From the NCBI GenBank assembly GCA_009667805.1, contig CM019064.1:268565662-268629661 (forward strand): 64,000 bases of DNA, read 5' to 3'. Below, piece after piece: positions 1-10,223 of this stretch; the stretch's first letter is position 1, and each line of letters opens with the position of its first letter. The DNA comes from Leptobrachium leishanense (Eukaryota > Chordata > Amphibia > Anura > Megophryidae). The notes beneath the pieces are model-generated. The model was not told the DNA's origin, did no database searches, and worked only from the letters and a program-made list of their open reading frames with translations. Made by a program: the position numbers and the translations under genes.

Positions 1-239
1 CCGGCTTCACGGGGCGGTCCTTGACCGGTGCTTGCTTCCTGTATCGATTGTTCGCCATTGTTGTAACGCCGGCTGGCGTACTTAGTTGCAGCATGGACCT
101 ATGTGAAGTACCTGTTACCTACAAACGGTATGAAAGTGTTAATGAACGGTTTCTGATTACTTTATTCTCTCCATGATTGTGTGGAATTTCTGTACCGCCT
201 ACCCTGTGTATGTAATATATATAAGGGGATACTCTGTAT

Positions 240-330
240 TGTATGTATTGGGGCACTTTGCACTGAGGAAAGGGTTGTATCCCTGAAACGTCTGTATGTG
301 TGGTCTCTTTTCTAATAAATGAGGTGGCAC
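240..330 (+). repeat. 3' tail of an interspersed repeat with GAAACG and AATAAA
   Basis: A GAAACG core at 285-290 is followed about 25 bp later by AATAAA (314-319). Similar cores recur at 5164, 23675 (inverted) and 59047, so this looks like the polyadenylated tail of an amphibian repeat. The family is not identified. Nothing else is recognised in 1-720. Confidence 0.35.
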
Positions 331-729
331 TAGTGCATCTTGGCTACAGCAGCGCTGTTTGATCTCCTTTTTTTGCTTCCCAAAAAAAAGTGGAGGACAG
401 AGAAGGATGGCGAGGGAGCGTGGAGCAGGTGAGTATGTGAACTTTTTTAAATTTCATATTTTATTTTACAGGTTATTTTAATATTAAAACCACCACAGCA
501 GCAGTGACTTAATGGAATGATCCTGGGGGAATTTTGACAATACACTTCAAAGCAATTAAAAAAAATTTATGATTAACGTACATTTCTACTTTTATTATTT
601 TTTGTAGATAAATTTTCCCATGCCTTCAATCTCTCAAATCATCCCTAAAACTTATTACTTTAGAGAAATCTATAAGCTCATTCTATAATTCTATAATCCC
701 CCAATGCACCTTTCCTAATCTATCTCTTC

Positions 730-963
730 TTGAGAAACCTATATGCGGGTCAAGCAGTAAGAGGGAGAACTGGACATGGAACCACTGATTGGTTCAAAAT
801 TGGGAAAGGTGTCCAGCAAGGCTGTTTACGGTCACCCTGCCTATTTCACTTATATGCAGAGCACATCATGAGAAAGGCGGGAAATATCAACAACCTCAGA
901 TATGCAGCTGATACCACTCTAATGGGAGAAAGTGAAGAACTAAAGAGTCTTTTAACCCCTTAG
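730..963 (+). pseudogene. BovB reverse transcriptase fragment, catalytic core
   Basis: This 77-codon fragment carries the RT segment GKGVQQGC...SPCLFHLYAEHIM followed by NLRYAADTTLMGESEELKSLL. The catalytic YADD box reads YAAD, so one metal-binding aspartate is lost. About 14 residues normally found between HIMRKAG and NINN are missing in frame. The fragment runs into the left end of the piggyBac-type MITE, whose first bases supply the stop codon. It is a dead copy. Confidence 0.8.
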
Positions 964-2095
964 TGACCAGGCGGATTTACAAAAATCTGTCCTTTAGTGC
1001 CCGCTGCTGTTTTTACGTTTCTGCGCTGTTCGTGTTTAAGTCAAATTTTCCTCTTACTTGTTTATGCAACCCACACATATTATATACCGTTTTTCCCTCC
1101 ATTAAATGGACTTTCTAAAAACACCATTTGTTTCCATAATATCCTATAATTTACTATAAAAAAATATGAAATATGATGAAGAAATGGTAAAAACGAATTT
1201 TTTCTAAATTTAATCCCCAAAATCTACAACTGCCAAAAAAGACCCCAGCTAAATAGTTTAAAAATTTTGTCCCAAGAATAGAAATACCCAATTTTTACAT
1301 GTTTTCTTTTTAACCCCTCCACTGCTGAGCCAGTTCACCTATGTGCGCTTAGCTCATTATGACGGTTTTAGGCTCAAAATTTTTAGATGCCAGCCTAGGT
1401 CCTATTTAATTAACCCCCCCCCCCCCCCGAGAATTTAAAAAAAAAAAAAAAAGTTTTTTTTTTTTTTTTTTTACACCAAACCAGGTCATGTTTGATATCA
1501 TTGGAAAAGCCATGACCATCTAGCTGCCACGGATAGGAAGATAGGGGGATCCTTTGGATCCCTTTATTGCCACTTGGCAACTAGGGGGTTAACTGGCCCA
1601 CTGACATCCTCACACATATGGTGAGGATGTCAGTGGGTGAGAGTGACCCGAAGGCTTGGCTGACATCAAAGATGTCAGCCACCTCCAGGTTTGAATCACA
1701 ATTCGGCGCCAATTGGTGCTGAATCACAATCCGGCAGCTAATTGGTTAAATTTATGAACCACTGAAAAGGGGAGACACTCCTCTTTCCAGCAGGGGCAAT
1801 TTTTGTGTTTCTAGGCCCAACGGTTGGGAGATCCTTCCTGGATTTTACTGCAGGCACCGGTGAGCGCCGGACGAGGACGTCATCATGCAGCGTGATGATG
1901 ATATCATGCCTGCCGGCCCCCCAGAAACAGTACTGCAGGCTTCCAGCCTCCCAGAACACCACGGGAGCCGGCAAAAGGTAAATATCAGGCGGGAGGGAGG
2001 TTAGGAGCCAGCTGACATACCATGTACGTCCGTGGGTCTAAGGGAGACCCGTGAGCGTGACGTACATGGTACGTCAGTGGTCGGGAAGGGGTTAA
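952..2095. mobile_element. piggyBac-type MITE flanked by TTAA, inside BovB
   Basis: TTAA occurs at 952-955 and 2092-2095, and the BovB reading frame resumes on either side. The termini are CCCCTTAGTGACC and, inverted, CCCCTTCCCGACC: CCC-starting imperfect inverted repeats as in piggyBac-superfamily elements. No transposase is present. The interior has perfect hairpins, for example 17-bp arms at 1597-1613 and 1621-1637, and a GGCTGACATC/GATGTCAGCC hairpin at 1658-1680. Confidence 0.75.
1310..1592. mobile_element. Probable nested TTAA-flanked piggyBac-type MITE
   Basis: TTAA at 1310-1313 is followed by CCCCTCCACTGC, and CTAGGGGG precedes TTAA at 1589-1592. The interior has a run of 14 C at about 1413-1428 followed by A and T runs. 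A segment resembling GCTGCCACGGAT...AGATAGGGGG is shared with the MITE at 17704-18949. Boundaries are less certain because the inverted repeats are short. Confidence 0.45.
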
Positions 2096-2810
2096 TGTGT
2101 GTGAAGAAGGAGAGTGCAAATGTTGGCTTGAAACTCAATATTAAGAAAACTAAGATCATGGCATCGGGCCCTCTCAATTCCTGGCAAATAGATAGGGAAG
2201 AAATGGAGGTAGTGGCAGATTTAATTTTTCTGGGCTCCAAAATCACTGCAGATGGTGACTGCAGCCATGAAATTAAAAGACGCTTACTCCTTGGAAGGAA
2301 AGTTATGACCAACCTAGACAGCATATTAAAAAGCAGAGACATCACCCTGCCAGAAAACGTGTTTGTAGTCAAGGCTATGGTTTTCCCAGCTGCAATGTAT
2401 GGCTGTGAAATGTGGACGATAAGAAAGGCTGAGGACCAAAGAATTGAGGCCTTTGAACTATGGTGCTGAAGAAGACTCCTGCGAGTCCCTTGGACTACAA
2501 AGCGATGAAACTGGTCAGTCCTAGAATAGAATAACCCTGACTGCTCTTTAGAAGGCCAGATCCTGAAGATGAAACTCATATACTTTGGTCACCTAATGAG
2601 AAGGACTCACTGGAGAAGCTGTAATGCTGTGAAAGATTGAGGGCAAAAGAAGAAGGGGACGAAAGAGAATGAGGTGGCTGGATGGAGTCAATGAAGCAGT
2701 AGGCGTGAGCTTAAATGGACTCCAGAAGATGGTAGAGGACAGGCAGTCCTGGAAGAACGGTGTCCATGGGGTCGCGATGGGTCGGACACAACTTCGCAAC
2801 TACAACAATG
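2096..2810 (+). pseudogene. BovB reverse transcriptase C-terminal part
   Basis: Reading resumes just after the MITE with SANVGLKLNIKKTKIMASG, then FLGSKITADGDCSHEIKRR, SILKSRDITLP and MYGCEMWT. A TGA follows ELWC at 2467-2469. Beyond it, the expected LLRVPWT, YFGHLMRR and basic-region strings can still be followed with further stops and small indels to about 2800. It is the direct continuation of the 730-955 fragment. Confidence 0.8.
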
Positions 2811-2812
2811 CA

Positions 2813-3209
2813 TATTCTATTTATTTTAATAATCTATTTTGATATTTAACTTTTAGTATATTTTAATATTAATTTCACTATATTTATTTTAATAATATTT
2901 CATTATTTATTTTAATAATTAATTTAAAGGGACACTATGCACCCTAATCACTTTGGCTCATTTAAGTGGTCAGACAGTTTAGGCACAAAGGGGCTGATTT
3001 ATGCATTAAATGAGTGTTGTCCACAAACGTAATGAAACGCTCGTGTATGAGCAGCCCTAAATGGCTGCCAAAACAAGCAGCCAGTCATTATGACATGCAG
3101 GAACTCTAGACACCACTCCCCTTTTGGGGGTGCCTGTCATGTTACAGTAATAACCCCCACCCTCCCAATCTCAGACTGCCAAAGTTGTTAGGTTTGAAGA
3201 AGTGATACA
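2813..3209. other. AT-rich spacer, nothing recognised
   Basis: The stretch right after the BovB tail is a TTTTAATAAT-rich low-complexity run (2815-2935), then anonymous sequence with no credible ORF or RNA gene. Confidence 0.5.
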
Positions 3210-3710
3210 TTAACCCCATAGTGACTAGGCTGTTTTACCATTGTCTGTCTGAAAGTGCCCGCTGCTGTTTTTACATTTATGCGCTGTTTGTGTTTAGCTC
3301 TAATTTTCCTCTCAGGCTGGGGTCAGACAAGGATTTTGCAGAGCGGAAGGAACGTCCGTGAGAGTGGATGTTCCTTCCACTCTGACACCCGTCAGTTAGT
3401 GCACTCAGCAATGTAAGGCTTGATCCTCCTATGGAGTATCGAGCTTTGCAGCCCCGTCGAATGCTTGTCATAGCGTTTCTATGGGGAGGCTATCAGAATG
3501 TCCACATCATGCCCGTTGTAACGCACGCAATTCGTTAATGGCCTTACTAGTTAATGGAACCCACACATATTATATACCGTTTTGATCGTCATTAAATGGG
3601 CTTTCTAATGTTACCATTATTTTAATCATATGTTATAAATTACTAAAAAAAAATTATGAAATCTGATAATTGAAAATAATTACTGTTTGAAGGTTTGCAG
3701 CAGACATAAT
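3210..3710. mobile_element. Diverged partial copy of the piggyBac-type MITE, itself interrupted
   Basis: TTAA (3210-3213) plus CCCCATAGTGACTAGG begins a sequence matching the left part of the 956-2091 MITE, including the GTGCCCGCTGCTGTTTTTAC stretch and later the ACACATATTATATACCG stretch. About 225 bp starting AGGCTGGGGTCAGAC (from 3315) splits the match and ends near 3540. Those inserted bases resemble the terminus of the MITEs at 26451 and 62124. No right TTAA terminus is visible. Confidence 0.5.
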
Positions 3711-3785
3711 TGGCTAGGTTTTAGAAGTGTTCAGATATAATGTATGTTATCAGTGTGTGTCTTTTATTCACATTGTGTGTGTGTT

Positions 3786-3975
3786 AGAAACATAGAAACA
3801 TAGAAAAATGTCGGCAGATAAGAACCTTTCGGCCCATCTAGTCTGCCCAATTACATGGATACTTGACCTGGATTTATCTTTTGTTTAGGATAGCCTTATG
3901 CCTATCCCATGCTTGCTTAAATTCAATTACTGTTTGGGCCTCTACCACTTCTACTGGAAGACTGTTCCATGTGTT
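3786..3975 (+). repeat. Interspersed SINE-like repeat fragment
   Basis: It contains the phrases GAAACATAG, CGGCAGATAAGAAC, CCCATCTAGTCTGCCCAA and TATGCCTATCCCATGC. I recognise this as a common tetrapod (amphibian) interspersed repeat that includes a CTACCACTTC...GGAAG segment. The family name is not certain. The remaining 3976-5140 holds no supported gene; its longest ORF (4210-4410) is short and unrecognised. Confidence 0.55.
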
Positions 3976-5140
3976 ATGTGAGTGCTATTAATTTTCTTAG
4001 AACTGTACCAGCTGGTAATACAACGCTACGTCTAATGTTAGAGATAACAGGACAGTACTTTATTTAAATCTTATTAGGAGATAGGCCAGAAAATAAATAA
4101 TACAGAACTGTTGTAGGTGGGAGAGTTTCCAAGTGTCTCATTACATAAAATTAACAGTTTGAAGAACCAATAGGGAATATCCAGTTCTAGATATTTATAA
4201 TTAGTTTCAGTGCTATGGTGTCAAAACACATATATATATAGATGTATATCCGATTTTCTTGTAAAGTGCAAAAATACCTTTGCACAGGATGCATACTGTA
4301 TATCCACTACTGGTGTTCCTATGTACCGAGATAAAAGAGATAATTCCCAGATTTTAGGGGACTACTATTCCTGCATAGTACCAAAGACAGATGAAGAACC
4401 AATGCCCTAAAATTATGCATGTTATCCATATGGACAATGTGGCTGCCAAGTCATTGAAGAAAAGAGGGAGTGCTCAGGGTGCATCACGTTTTATGACACG
4501 CCTACATACCAGAGGGAAGAAATCAATGGATTAACGATTTTCACCTGTCCAGTTACAGTTGTTGATTAAATAATAACAACTCCCATTGATTTCTTTATAC
4601 CCCTTATAATATCTATGCTATTTAAGAGTAATACAGAAGTATTCTTCATATTCTCTGGTGAAACTGCATAGTCACAGGGAGCTGTAGCATGGTCCTCTAG
4701 GGCAAATATAGCACACACAGTGTCTCTCTCAACAGTTCAAAGTTTATTTCTGCATTCAAACAAAATAAAACAGAGAACAAAACCTAGCTCATCTGAGCAC
4801 TCACAAATAACACCCCTGACTACTTGGGATAAGTATAACAAACAATAAATGCCAACTTGTGAAACCTTGGCTAACCTTGTTTTCAGGCTGTCAGATCAGA
4901 GCTCCACCTTGCTTGCTCTCGCTCTCTCACTTCCTTCTCTCTGATTCCTTCCATCCAGGAGACATTTAAGGACTTCATAATGAACAGGTGGGGGAAACTT
5001 GGCAGCAAAGTTCAAATTTAAACCATATACTGCCTTCCTGGGCACAAACAGCCCAATCCTCTTTTACAAACATAGGGAGAACATACATTCCATTGTAAAT
5101 CATTCCCCTCACTTCACACTCCATATCTTATATTGAGTTA

Positions 5141-5157
5141 CTAGCTGGATACCAGTG
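5141..5157 (-). other. Helitron 3' terminus
   Basis: On the minus strand the sequence reads CTGGTATCCAGCTAG and is followed by T. The CTAG end, short stem just inside it and 3' T flank fit Helitron termination and A^T insertion. It lies about 200 bp past the helicase stop codon. Confidence 0.6.
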
Positions 5158-5344
5158 TTTTGATGAAACGTCGGGGTATGCAGGAGATAATAGGTTCACA
5201 ATCCGTTGGTTTACTGGTAGTTGGTGATTGAAACACATAAGGGATGATAATAATAATAATAATAACAAACAATAAAATAGATGGGCTTAAACTCTTTAAT
5301 CCCACCAGCAACCCTGGGTTGTTTGTTTATGTACTGTAGCTGGG

Positions 5345-5484
5345 CTAGTTACTTGCATAACATAGACTTTCAATTTGTCCCTCAGATGATGTGCTCAGGA
5401 CCTCCCTGTAAACGACATTCCTGGTCTTACTCTCTGGCTGGAGGATGACCAAGCTGTCAGGTGAAATGACCCTGGTGCATGGGT
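5345..5484 (-). pseudogene. Helitron helicase, extreme C-terminus
   Basis: Minus-strand frame with SPDSLVILQPESKTRNVVY and then a terminal stretch ending CYASN and a stop. This is the tail that follows the CSR motif of PIF1-type Helitron helicases. The preceding CSR motif is 11.4 kb away at about 16910. Removing the hAT-type insertion and one target duplication brings the two codon phases together exactly. Confidence 0.75.
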
Positions 5485-5944
5485 GTCCACAGGAGGGGGC
5501 AAGGAGGGGCACTTGCCCCCCCCAGAACAGCCCATCACTCACAGCACAGCCTGCAGCACATTTCATCGCTGGTTAATGCAATGATTTGCTGCAGGCTCCT
5601 CCCGAACTCCTCTCCCACCACGTGACTGACTGCAGGGTGTCACGTGACTGCAGTGTGTTGTGCTGGCCAGGAACAAGGAGAGATAGAGACAGAGAAGCTC
5701 TCCAGGACTGTGTGGTGAGAATCAATAAAGATTTTTTAAACAAAAAGCTATTGGATTTTTGGAGGTTTTTGGGGGGGGGGTGATGGGTATATTTGACTAT
5801 GGATTAGATTTAACATTAGGGGTTAATCTTGGCATTAAATCTAGTGCTAGGGTTACCTTTGGGGATAATTTTAGAGTTTGGGTTAATTCTAGAACTAGGG
5901 AGACTTTTAGGGACATTACCATAATTTTCTACTTATTTTTTAGG

Positions 5945-6205
5945 GCCTGCTCCATATATTCAGGGTATGTGGGTGTCTTTTTATTGGCTCCTTCAAATAC
6001 TCAGGGTGCGCTTGTGTTTTTTTAGGGGCTCTTTCATATATTCAGGGTGTGCTTGTGCTTTTTTAGGGGCTCGTCCATATATTTAGGGTGTGAAGGTGTG
6101 TTTTAGGGGTTCCTCCATATATGCAGGGTGTGTGGGTGTCTTTTTAGGGGCTCCTCCATATATTCAGGGTATGCAGGTGTCTTTTTTGGGGTTCCTCCAT
6201 ATATT
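5945..6205 (+). repeat. About 50-bp minisatellite, left part
   Basis: Roughly five to six copies of a unit containing CTCCATATATTCAGGGTRTG and GTGTCTTTTTAGGGG. The array is cut at 6205 and resumes at 16736, so it marks the insertion site of the 6206-16735 element. The 5485-5944 stretch before it is G-rich and anonymous, with no gene. Confidence 0.7.
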
Positions 6206-6383
6206 TGTAGCGGGTATATCTCAGCCCGCCTGTGGCCTTGTGTCTCCCACTGCAGCCCAGACTTAAACAGACACAGGCAGGTTAATAGGGACACATACCG
6301 CCTGTCAGTAGCTGCAAGGGAATCCCCCTCCCTCTCCTTCTCCTTTATGCAGTGAGTTTAAGACGTACACAGAAACAGCTGCC

Positions 6384-7091
6384 TGTCATGGAACGGACAT
6401 AGGGGCTCTGACCAGCGAGCCCCAGAACTAACAGCCTGGGACATTTCAAAGACCTTTTTCTTTATTTGAGACTCTTTCGGTTTTGCGTGTTGAAATGAAC
6501 AGTTATACCTTTTCTAGATGTGGTTTTATTGGTGTGATGTATTACCATGTATCCTGTATTGTATGAGTGTGGATTCCGCTGTGTAATTGTGTGATGCATT
6601 TAAAGGTATTATATTTCCCCTTGGTTGCTAGGAGTGAAAGGCTGTGTTGAAATTCAATTGTATGCTAATTTCTGTGTACATTAGCTCTGTGTGTGTGTGT
6701 AATCTGATGATGCAAGCATGCCATTGTATGCAAATTGAGTTCCCATTCAAGCCTGGGCATGTCTCCTTTGTGTGTGAGATGTTTAAATACGTGTCCCATT
6801 TGAGTAAAAAGTCAGTTCAACTGCGTTTGACTTGAAGCATACAGCCCCGTTTGGTGTCGTCATTTCATAGCTAAAATCACAGTGCAGGAGACACTCTGCG
6901 GTCTCCTAGCTCCCCACTACGCAGAACGGGTCAACTTAATTCGGCAGCACCATCTCGCCAAGTAACGCCAGGGTCATCTCAGGCCGCTCGAGACGCCGAG
7001 TGCCGTGACACTCGGTAGTCGGGCCTGACGCCATCAAGAGGGGGTCAGATTGGAGCACACCCGCAGATGGATAACACCTCATTCCGTCACA
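6384..7091 (+). repeat. 5' LTR of the Gmr1-type element
   Basis: 708 bp, starting TGTCATGGAACG and ending TCCGTCACA. It has 24 bp at about 6955-6980 that the 3' LTR lacks, bounded by a direct CATCTC repeat, consistent with slippage deletion in the other copy. A TTTAAATA box near 6781 is a possible promoter element. Confidence 0.9.
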
Positions 7092-7092
7092 C

Positions 7093-7110
7093 TGGTGGCA
7101 AGCGGTGAGG
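7093..7110 (+). promoter_or_regulatory. Candidate primer-binding site
   Basis: TGGTGGCAAGCGGTGAGG begins two bases after the 5' LTR. It starts with TGG as expected for pairing to a tRNA 3' CCA end. I could not assign the tRNA. Confidence 0.5.
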
Positions 7111-7142
7111 ATAGCTCTCTGCACCCCCAGAAGACCCTCATC

Positions 7143-7922
7143 ATGGCAGCATATGCCAATTATAAACGGGACACACTGCGGGGCATGCTGGAGGACCGTG
7201 GAGGAACCGTGGGCTCAAGGAGCAAGGATGCCCTGGTCGAAGAATTGGCGGCCCTGGATCAGCAGACCAGGGACCTGCCCGCAACCTCACCACCGATCGT
7301 AGCTCAGGCGTCCAGCCCTGAAAACTCCTTACAGAGGAAGGTACAGCAGCGGGCAGCGGCTTGCGGAGCCGCGCCGACAGAAGCCACCTTCCAGAACTTC
7401 GTCCGGGACATCACCCGTGAAGAAGAGCAGGAGCGGGTGCGCCAACATGAGATACAGCTGGCGGAAATCCAGTACCAACAGGGAGGAAACCCCAACTGGG
7501 AAAGACCAACGGCACGGAAGGAGCCCTTCCAGGCCTTCAAGAGCTTCAACGAGGCAGAGGAGGAAATAGAAAGTTTCCTCCAGGACTTTGAACGCTCGTG
7601 CCAACTACACGAGGTTAAACGGGCCGCTTGGGTTGGGATCCTGGCGTGTAAACTAACAGGGCGGGCTGCGGAGGCCTACAGGACTGTCCCAGACGAAGAA
7701 GCCCGGGACTACGAACAGGTGAAACAAACCCTGCTGGCCCGTTTTGCCATCACCCCCGAAGCCAGCCGGATGAAATTCCGAAATTCCCGGCGGCCCCACG
7801 GTACTACCCATGTGGAGTGGGCGCACCGGCTGCAACGGGACATGAAGACCTGGTTCGCCGGAAGCAAGGCTCGAACCCTCGAAGAAGTCACTCAGCTGTT
7901 CCTTCTCAAGCAGTTTTTTTGA
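7143..7922 (+). pseudogene. Gag (capsid) of the Gmr1-type element, first frame
   Basis: The ATG at 7143 gives MAAYANYKRDTLRGMLEDRG, then a coiled EEEQERVRQHEIQ stretch and a capsid-like core (FLQDFERSCQLHEV, WVGILACKLTGRAAEAY, LARFAITPEASR). Gag assembles the retrotransposon particle. Translation stops at 7920-7922 directly after a T7 run (7914-7920). The downstream frame continues the same domain (REWVRDKKPQTVQQAATWAD), so the break looks like one extra T. An upstream in-frame TTG at 7050 is less likely as start. Confidence 0.8.
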
Positions 7923-7938
7923 CCACACCGCCCCGGCC

Positions 7939-8869
7939 GTGCGGGAGTGGGTGAGGGACAAGAAGCCCCAGACGGTGCAGCAAGCGGCCACCTGGGCCGA
8001 TGAGTATACGGACACGCGCACGTCCCACGGGGGGGGAACGACCTCCACCCTCCCGATCCACCCTACCACCTCCCCGTGCCACACCCCCACCTCCCTGGCC
8101 GGAGCCAACAACATGCTGGCCCGCACCCCGGGTCCCAAACCGGGCCCCTTCCACGGCTACCATCCGTTGTTATGGGTGCGGCCAGATGGGCCACTACCGC
8201 CAGAACTGCCCCAACCAGCCGCCCCTTCCGCAGGGCCCCATCCCAGCCCCACCCGCGGCTCATTGTTACCAGGAGGAATCCCCATACTGGGACCCACAGG
8301 AGGAATGGGGGATGCTGCATGAGGCCGATCCCGTGCAGGCTGCATCCGCCGACAACCGCCAACACCACAGACAGGCGGTATGGATTAACGGGCGGGCCGC
8401 CGAAGGTCTCCGCGACTCCGGCGCTACCATCACGCTTGTCCGGCCTCACCTGATTCCCCGAAAGGACCGGCTGGACCGCACCGTCGCTGTTCGCATAGCC
8501 GGAGGCAAGGTGCTCCGACTCGCTACCGCCCGAGTCCATTTGGATTGGGGGTCGGGGGAGGGATCCATGCGGGTGGGGTTACTCGACCAACTACCGGCAG
8601 AAATCCTCCTGGGGAACGACCTGGGATGCTTGGTATCAGCCTACTCCACGGACGCGGCCACCCCAGTGACCACCCGGCAACAAAGCCACCGGATCGACCA
8701 AGGCACTCCGGTCAGGACCCAGGTGAGACCAACCAGACCTCTCCGACCTCCCAAACCCCCCAAGCCTCCCAGACCTCCCCCCCCGACCGGACGAACCCAC
8801 ATCTCCTCCCCCGGACCACCCCCTCACGTGGAGCTCTCCAGCCACCCTCCAGCACCAGACCCAGACTGA
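7939..8869 (+). pseudogene. Gag zinc knuckle and aspartic protease, Gmr1-type element
   Basis: The end of capsid (REWVRDKK...) lies in one frame to the G8 run at 8029-8036. Past it, the next frame has a Pro-rich linker, a CCHC knuckle (CYGCGQMGHYRQNC) that binds RNA, and a retropepsin-like segment with DSGATITLV (catalytic DSG) and EILLGNDLG. A long Pro/Thr-rich linker follows. The frame ends at 8869; integrase continues in the next frame after a C8 run (8777-8784). It lies between gag and integrase, as in Gmr1-like elements. Confidence 0.8.
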
Positions 8870-10223
8870 CCCCACCCTAGAAAGGTACCGCGACCGGGCC
8901 GGCCAGGGTCCCGGCGACAGACGGGACGACAGCATTGAGTGGGAAGATGGGCTACTGTATCGGTACACCAATAGGGGAGACGCTCAGAAACCACAGGCTC
9001 CCCACAAACAGCTAGTTGTACCGCAGGCCCCCAGAAAGGAACTCCTGAGACTGGCCCACGACATTCCCCTCGCCGGCCATCTAGGAATGGCCAAGACCCG
9101 ACACCGGTTAACCCGAGCATTCTTCTCGCCTCGCCTTAGTGAGGATGTCCGGGAGTACTGCCGCACCTGCCCGACCTGCCAGAAAACGGGGAAAACTGGG
9201 GACCACCCGAAAGCCCCCCTTCACCCCATGCCCATCATTCAAGAACCCTTTAGTCGGGTAGCGGTAGACATAATTGGTCCCTTACCCCGCCCCAGCACCA
9301 CCGGGAAGAGATATATTCTCACCGTGGTGGACTACGCCACCCGATACCCCGAGGCGGTGGCCCTGTCTAACATTCAGGCAGACACCGTCGCCGATGGCCT
9401 CCTACAGGTGTTCTCTAGGGTAGGATTTCCTCAGGAAATCTTGTCTGATCAGGGCTCCCAATTCACCGCTGAGCTAACCCAACAGCTCTGGCGTCTGTGC
9501 GGGGTTAAGGCGCTTCACAGCGCCCCATACCACCCACAGACGAACGGGCTGTGCGAGCGGTTTAATGGGACCCTGAAACAGCTCATCCGCGCTTACACCC
9601 AAGAGAGGAAAGACTGGGAGAAATACCTACCCCACCTGTTATTTGCCTACCGGGAGGTCCCCCAAGAGTCGACCGGGTTCTCCTCCTTCGAACTCCTGTA
9701 CGGGCGACGGGTGCGAGGCCCCCTAGACTTAGTCCGGGCGCAGTGGGAGGGGGGACAGGAAGCCGAAGGGCTCCCCGCTGTGAGTTACGTCCTGGAGCTC
9801 CGAGAGCGCTTGACCGAACTCATGGCGATGGTTCAGGGGAACATGCAGGCAGCCCAGGCCCAGCAGAAGGCATGGTACGACCGCTCTGCCCGCAGCCGCT
9901 TGTTTCTCATGGGGCAGAAGGTCCTGGTGTTGAAACCACAGCGGCAGAACAAGCTGCAGGCGTCCTGGCAGGGCCCCTATCGGGTGGTCACCCAAGTGGG
10001 AGAGACCACCTACGTGGTTGTCAGCTGTACCGACACCAGGATCCAGCGGACGTTCCATGTCAATATGCTGAAGGCATACCACGAGCACCCCGAGACGGTA
10101 TCTGCCATCTGCGCTCCTGCGACCGAGGAGGCAGAACAGTTCCCTGGTAGACCTCCCCGGGATAGACGGTCGGCCCTCAGGGGTGGAACAAGTGCAGCTA
10201 GGGGAAGGGTTGGGTCCCCATAA
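8868..10223 (+). CDS. Integrase of the Gmr1-type element, located upstream of RT
   Basis: Integrase joins retrotransposon cDNA to the chromosome. Open sequence with an LERYRDRAG leader precedes a zinc-binding HHCC module (HDIPLAGH, then CRTCPTCQ). The DDE core shows VDIIGPLP, SDQGSQFT and NGLCERFN with 35 residues between the second Asp and the Glu. A GPY/F-type C-terminus follows (WQGPYRVV). All catalytic residues are intact. The first ATG in frame (9087) lies inside the HHCC module and is not a real start; the domain belongs to the polyprotein. It overlaps the RT frame by about 40 bp at 10183-10223. Confidence 0.85.
   Translation, partial: DPTLERYRDRAGQGPGDRRDDSIEWEDGLLYRYTNRGDAQKPQAPHKQLVVPQAPRKELLRLAHDIPLAGHLGMAKTRHRLTRAFFSPRLSEDVREYCRTCPTCQKTGKTGDHPKAPLHPMPIIQEPFSRVAVDIIGPLPRPSTTGKRYILTVVDYATRYPEAVALSNIQADTVADGLLQVFSRVGFPQEILSDQGSQFTAELTQQLWRLCGVKALHSAPYHPQTNGLCERFNGTLKQLIRAYTQERKDWEKYLPHLLFAYREVPQESTGFSSFELLYGRRVRGPLDLVRAQWEGGQEAEGLPAVSYVLELRERLTELMAMVQGNMQAAQAQQKAWYDRSARSRLFLMGQKVLVLKPQRQNKLQASWQGPYRVVTQVGETTYVVVSCTDTRIQRTFHVNMLKAYHEHPETVSAICAPATEEAEQFPGRPPRDRRSALRGGTSAARGRVGSP

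Larger units (their letters stand above)
725..2812 (+). mobile_element. BovB/RTE LINE, 5'-truncated and interrupted
   Basis: The two halves read as the reverse transcriptase and C-terminal part of a BovB (RTE-clade) LINE. The element starts abruptly just before the KGVQQGC motif and ends near 2805 in the TCGGACACAACTTCGC-type tail typical of the family. Its apurinic endonuclease half is missing, as is usual for LINEs truncated during target-primed reverse transcription. A TTAA-flanked MITE (952-2095) splits it. The family assignment rests on recognising the protein strings NLRYA-DTTLM, ITADGDCSHEIKRR and SRDITLP; no search was run. Confidence 0.85.

Noticed and set aside
1413..1472. Long C, A and T runs as a regulatory element
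   Set aside because: They look like homopolymer expansion in a MITE, and their length is unreliable in long-read assemblies.
7653..8138. Antisense ORFs within the gypsy gag and pol genes, also 10198-11163
   Set aside because: They are shadow frames of GC-rich coding sequence on the plus strand and have no own motifs.
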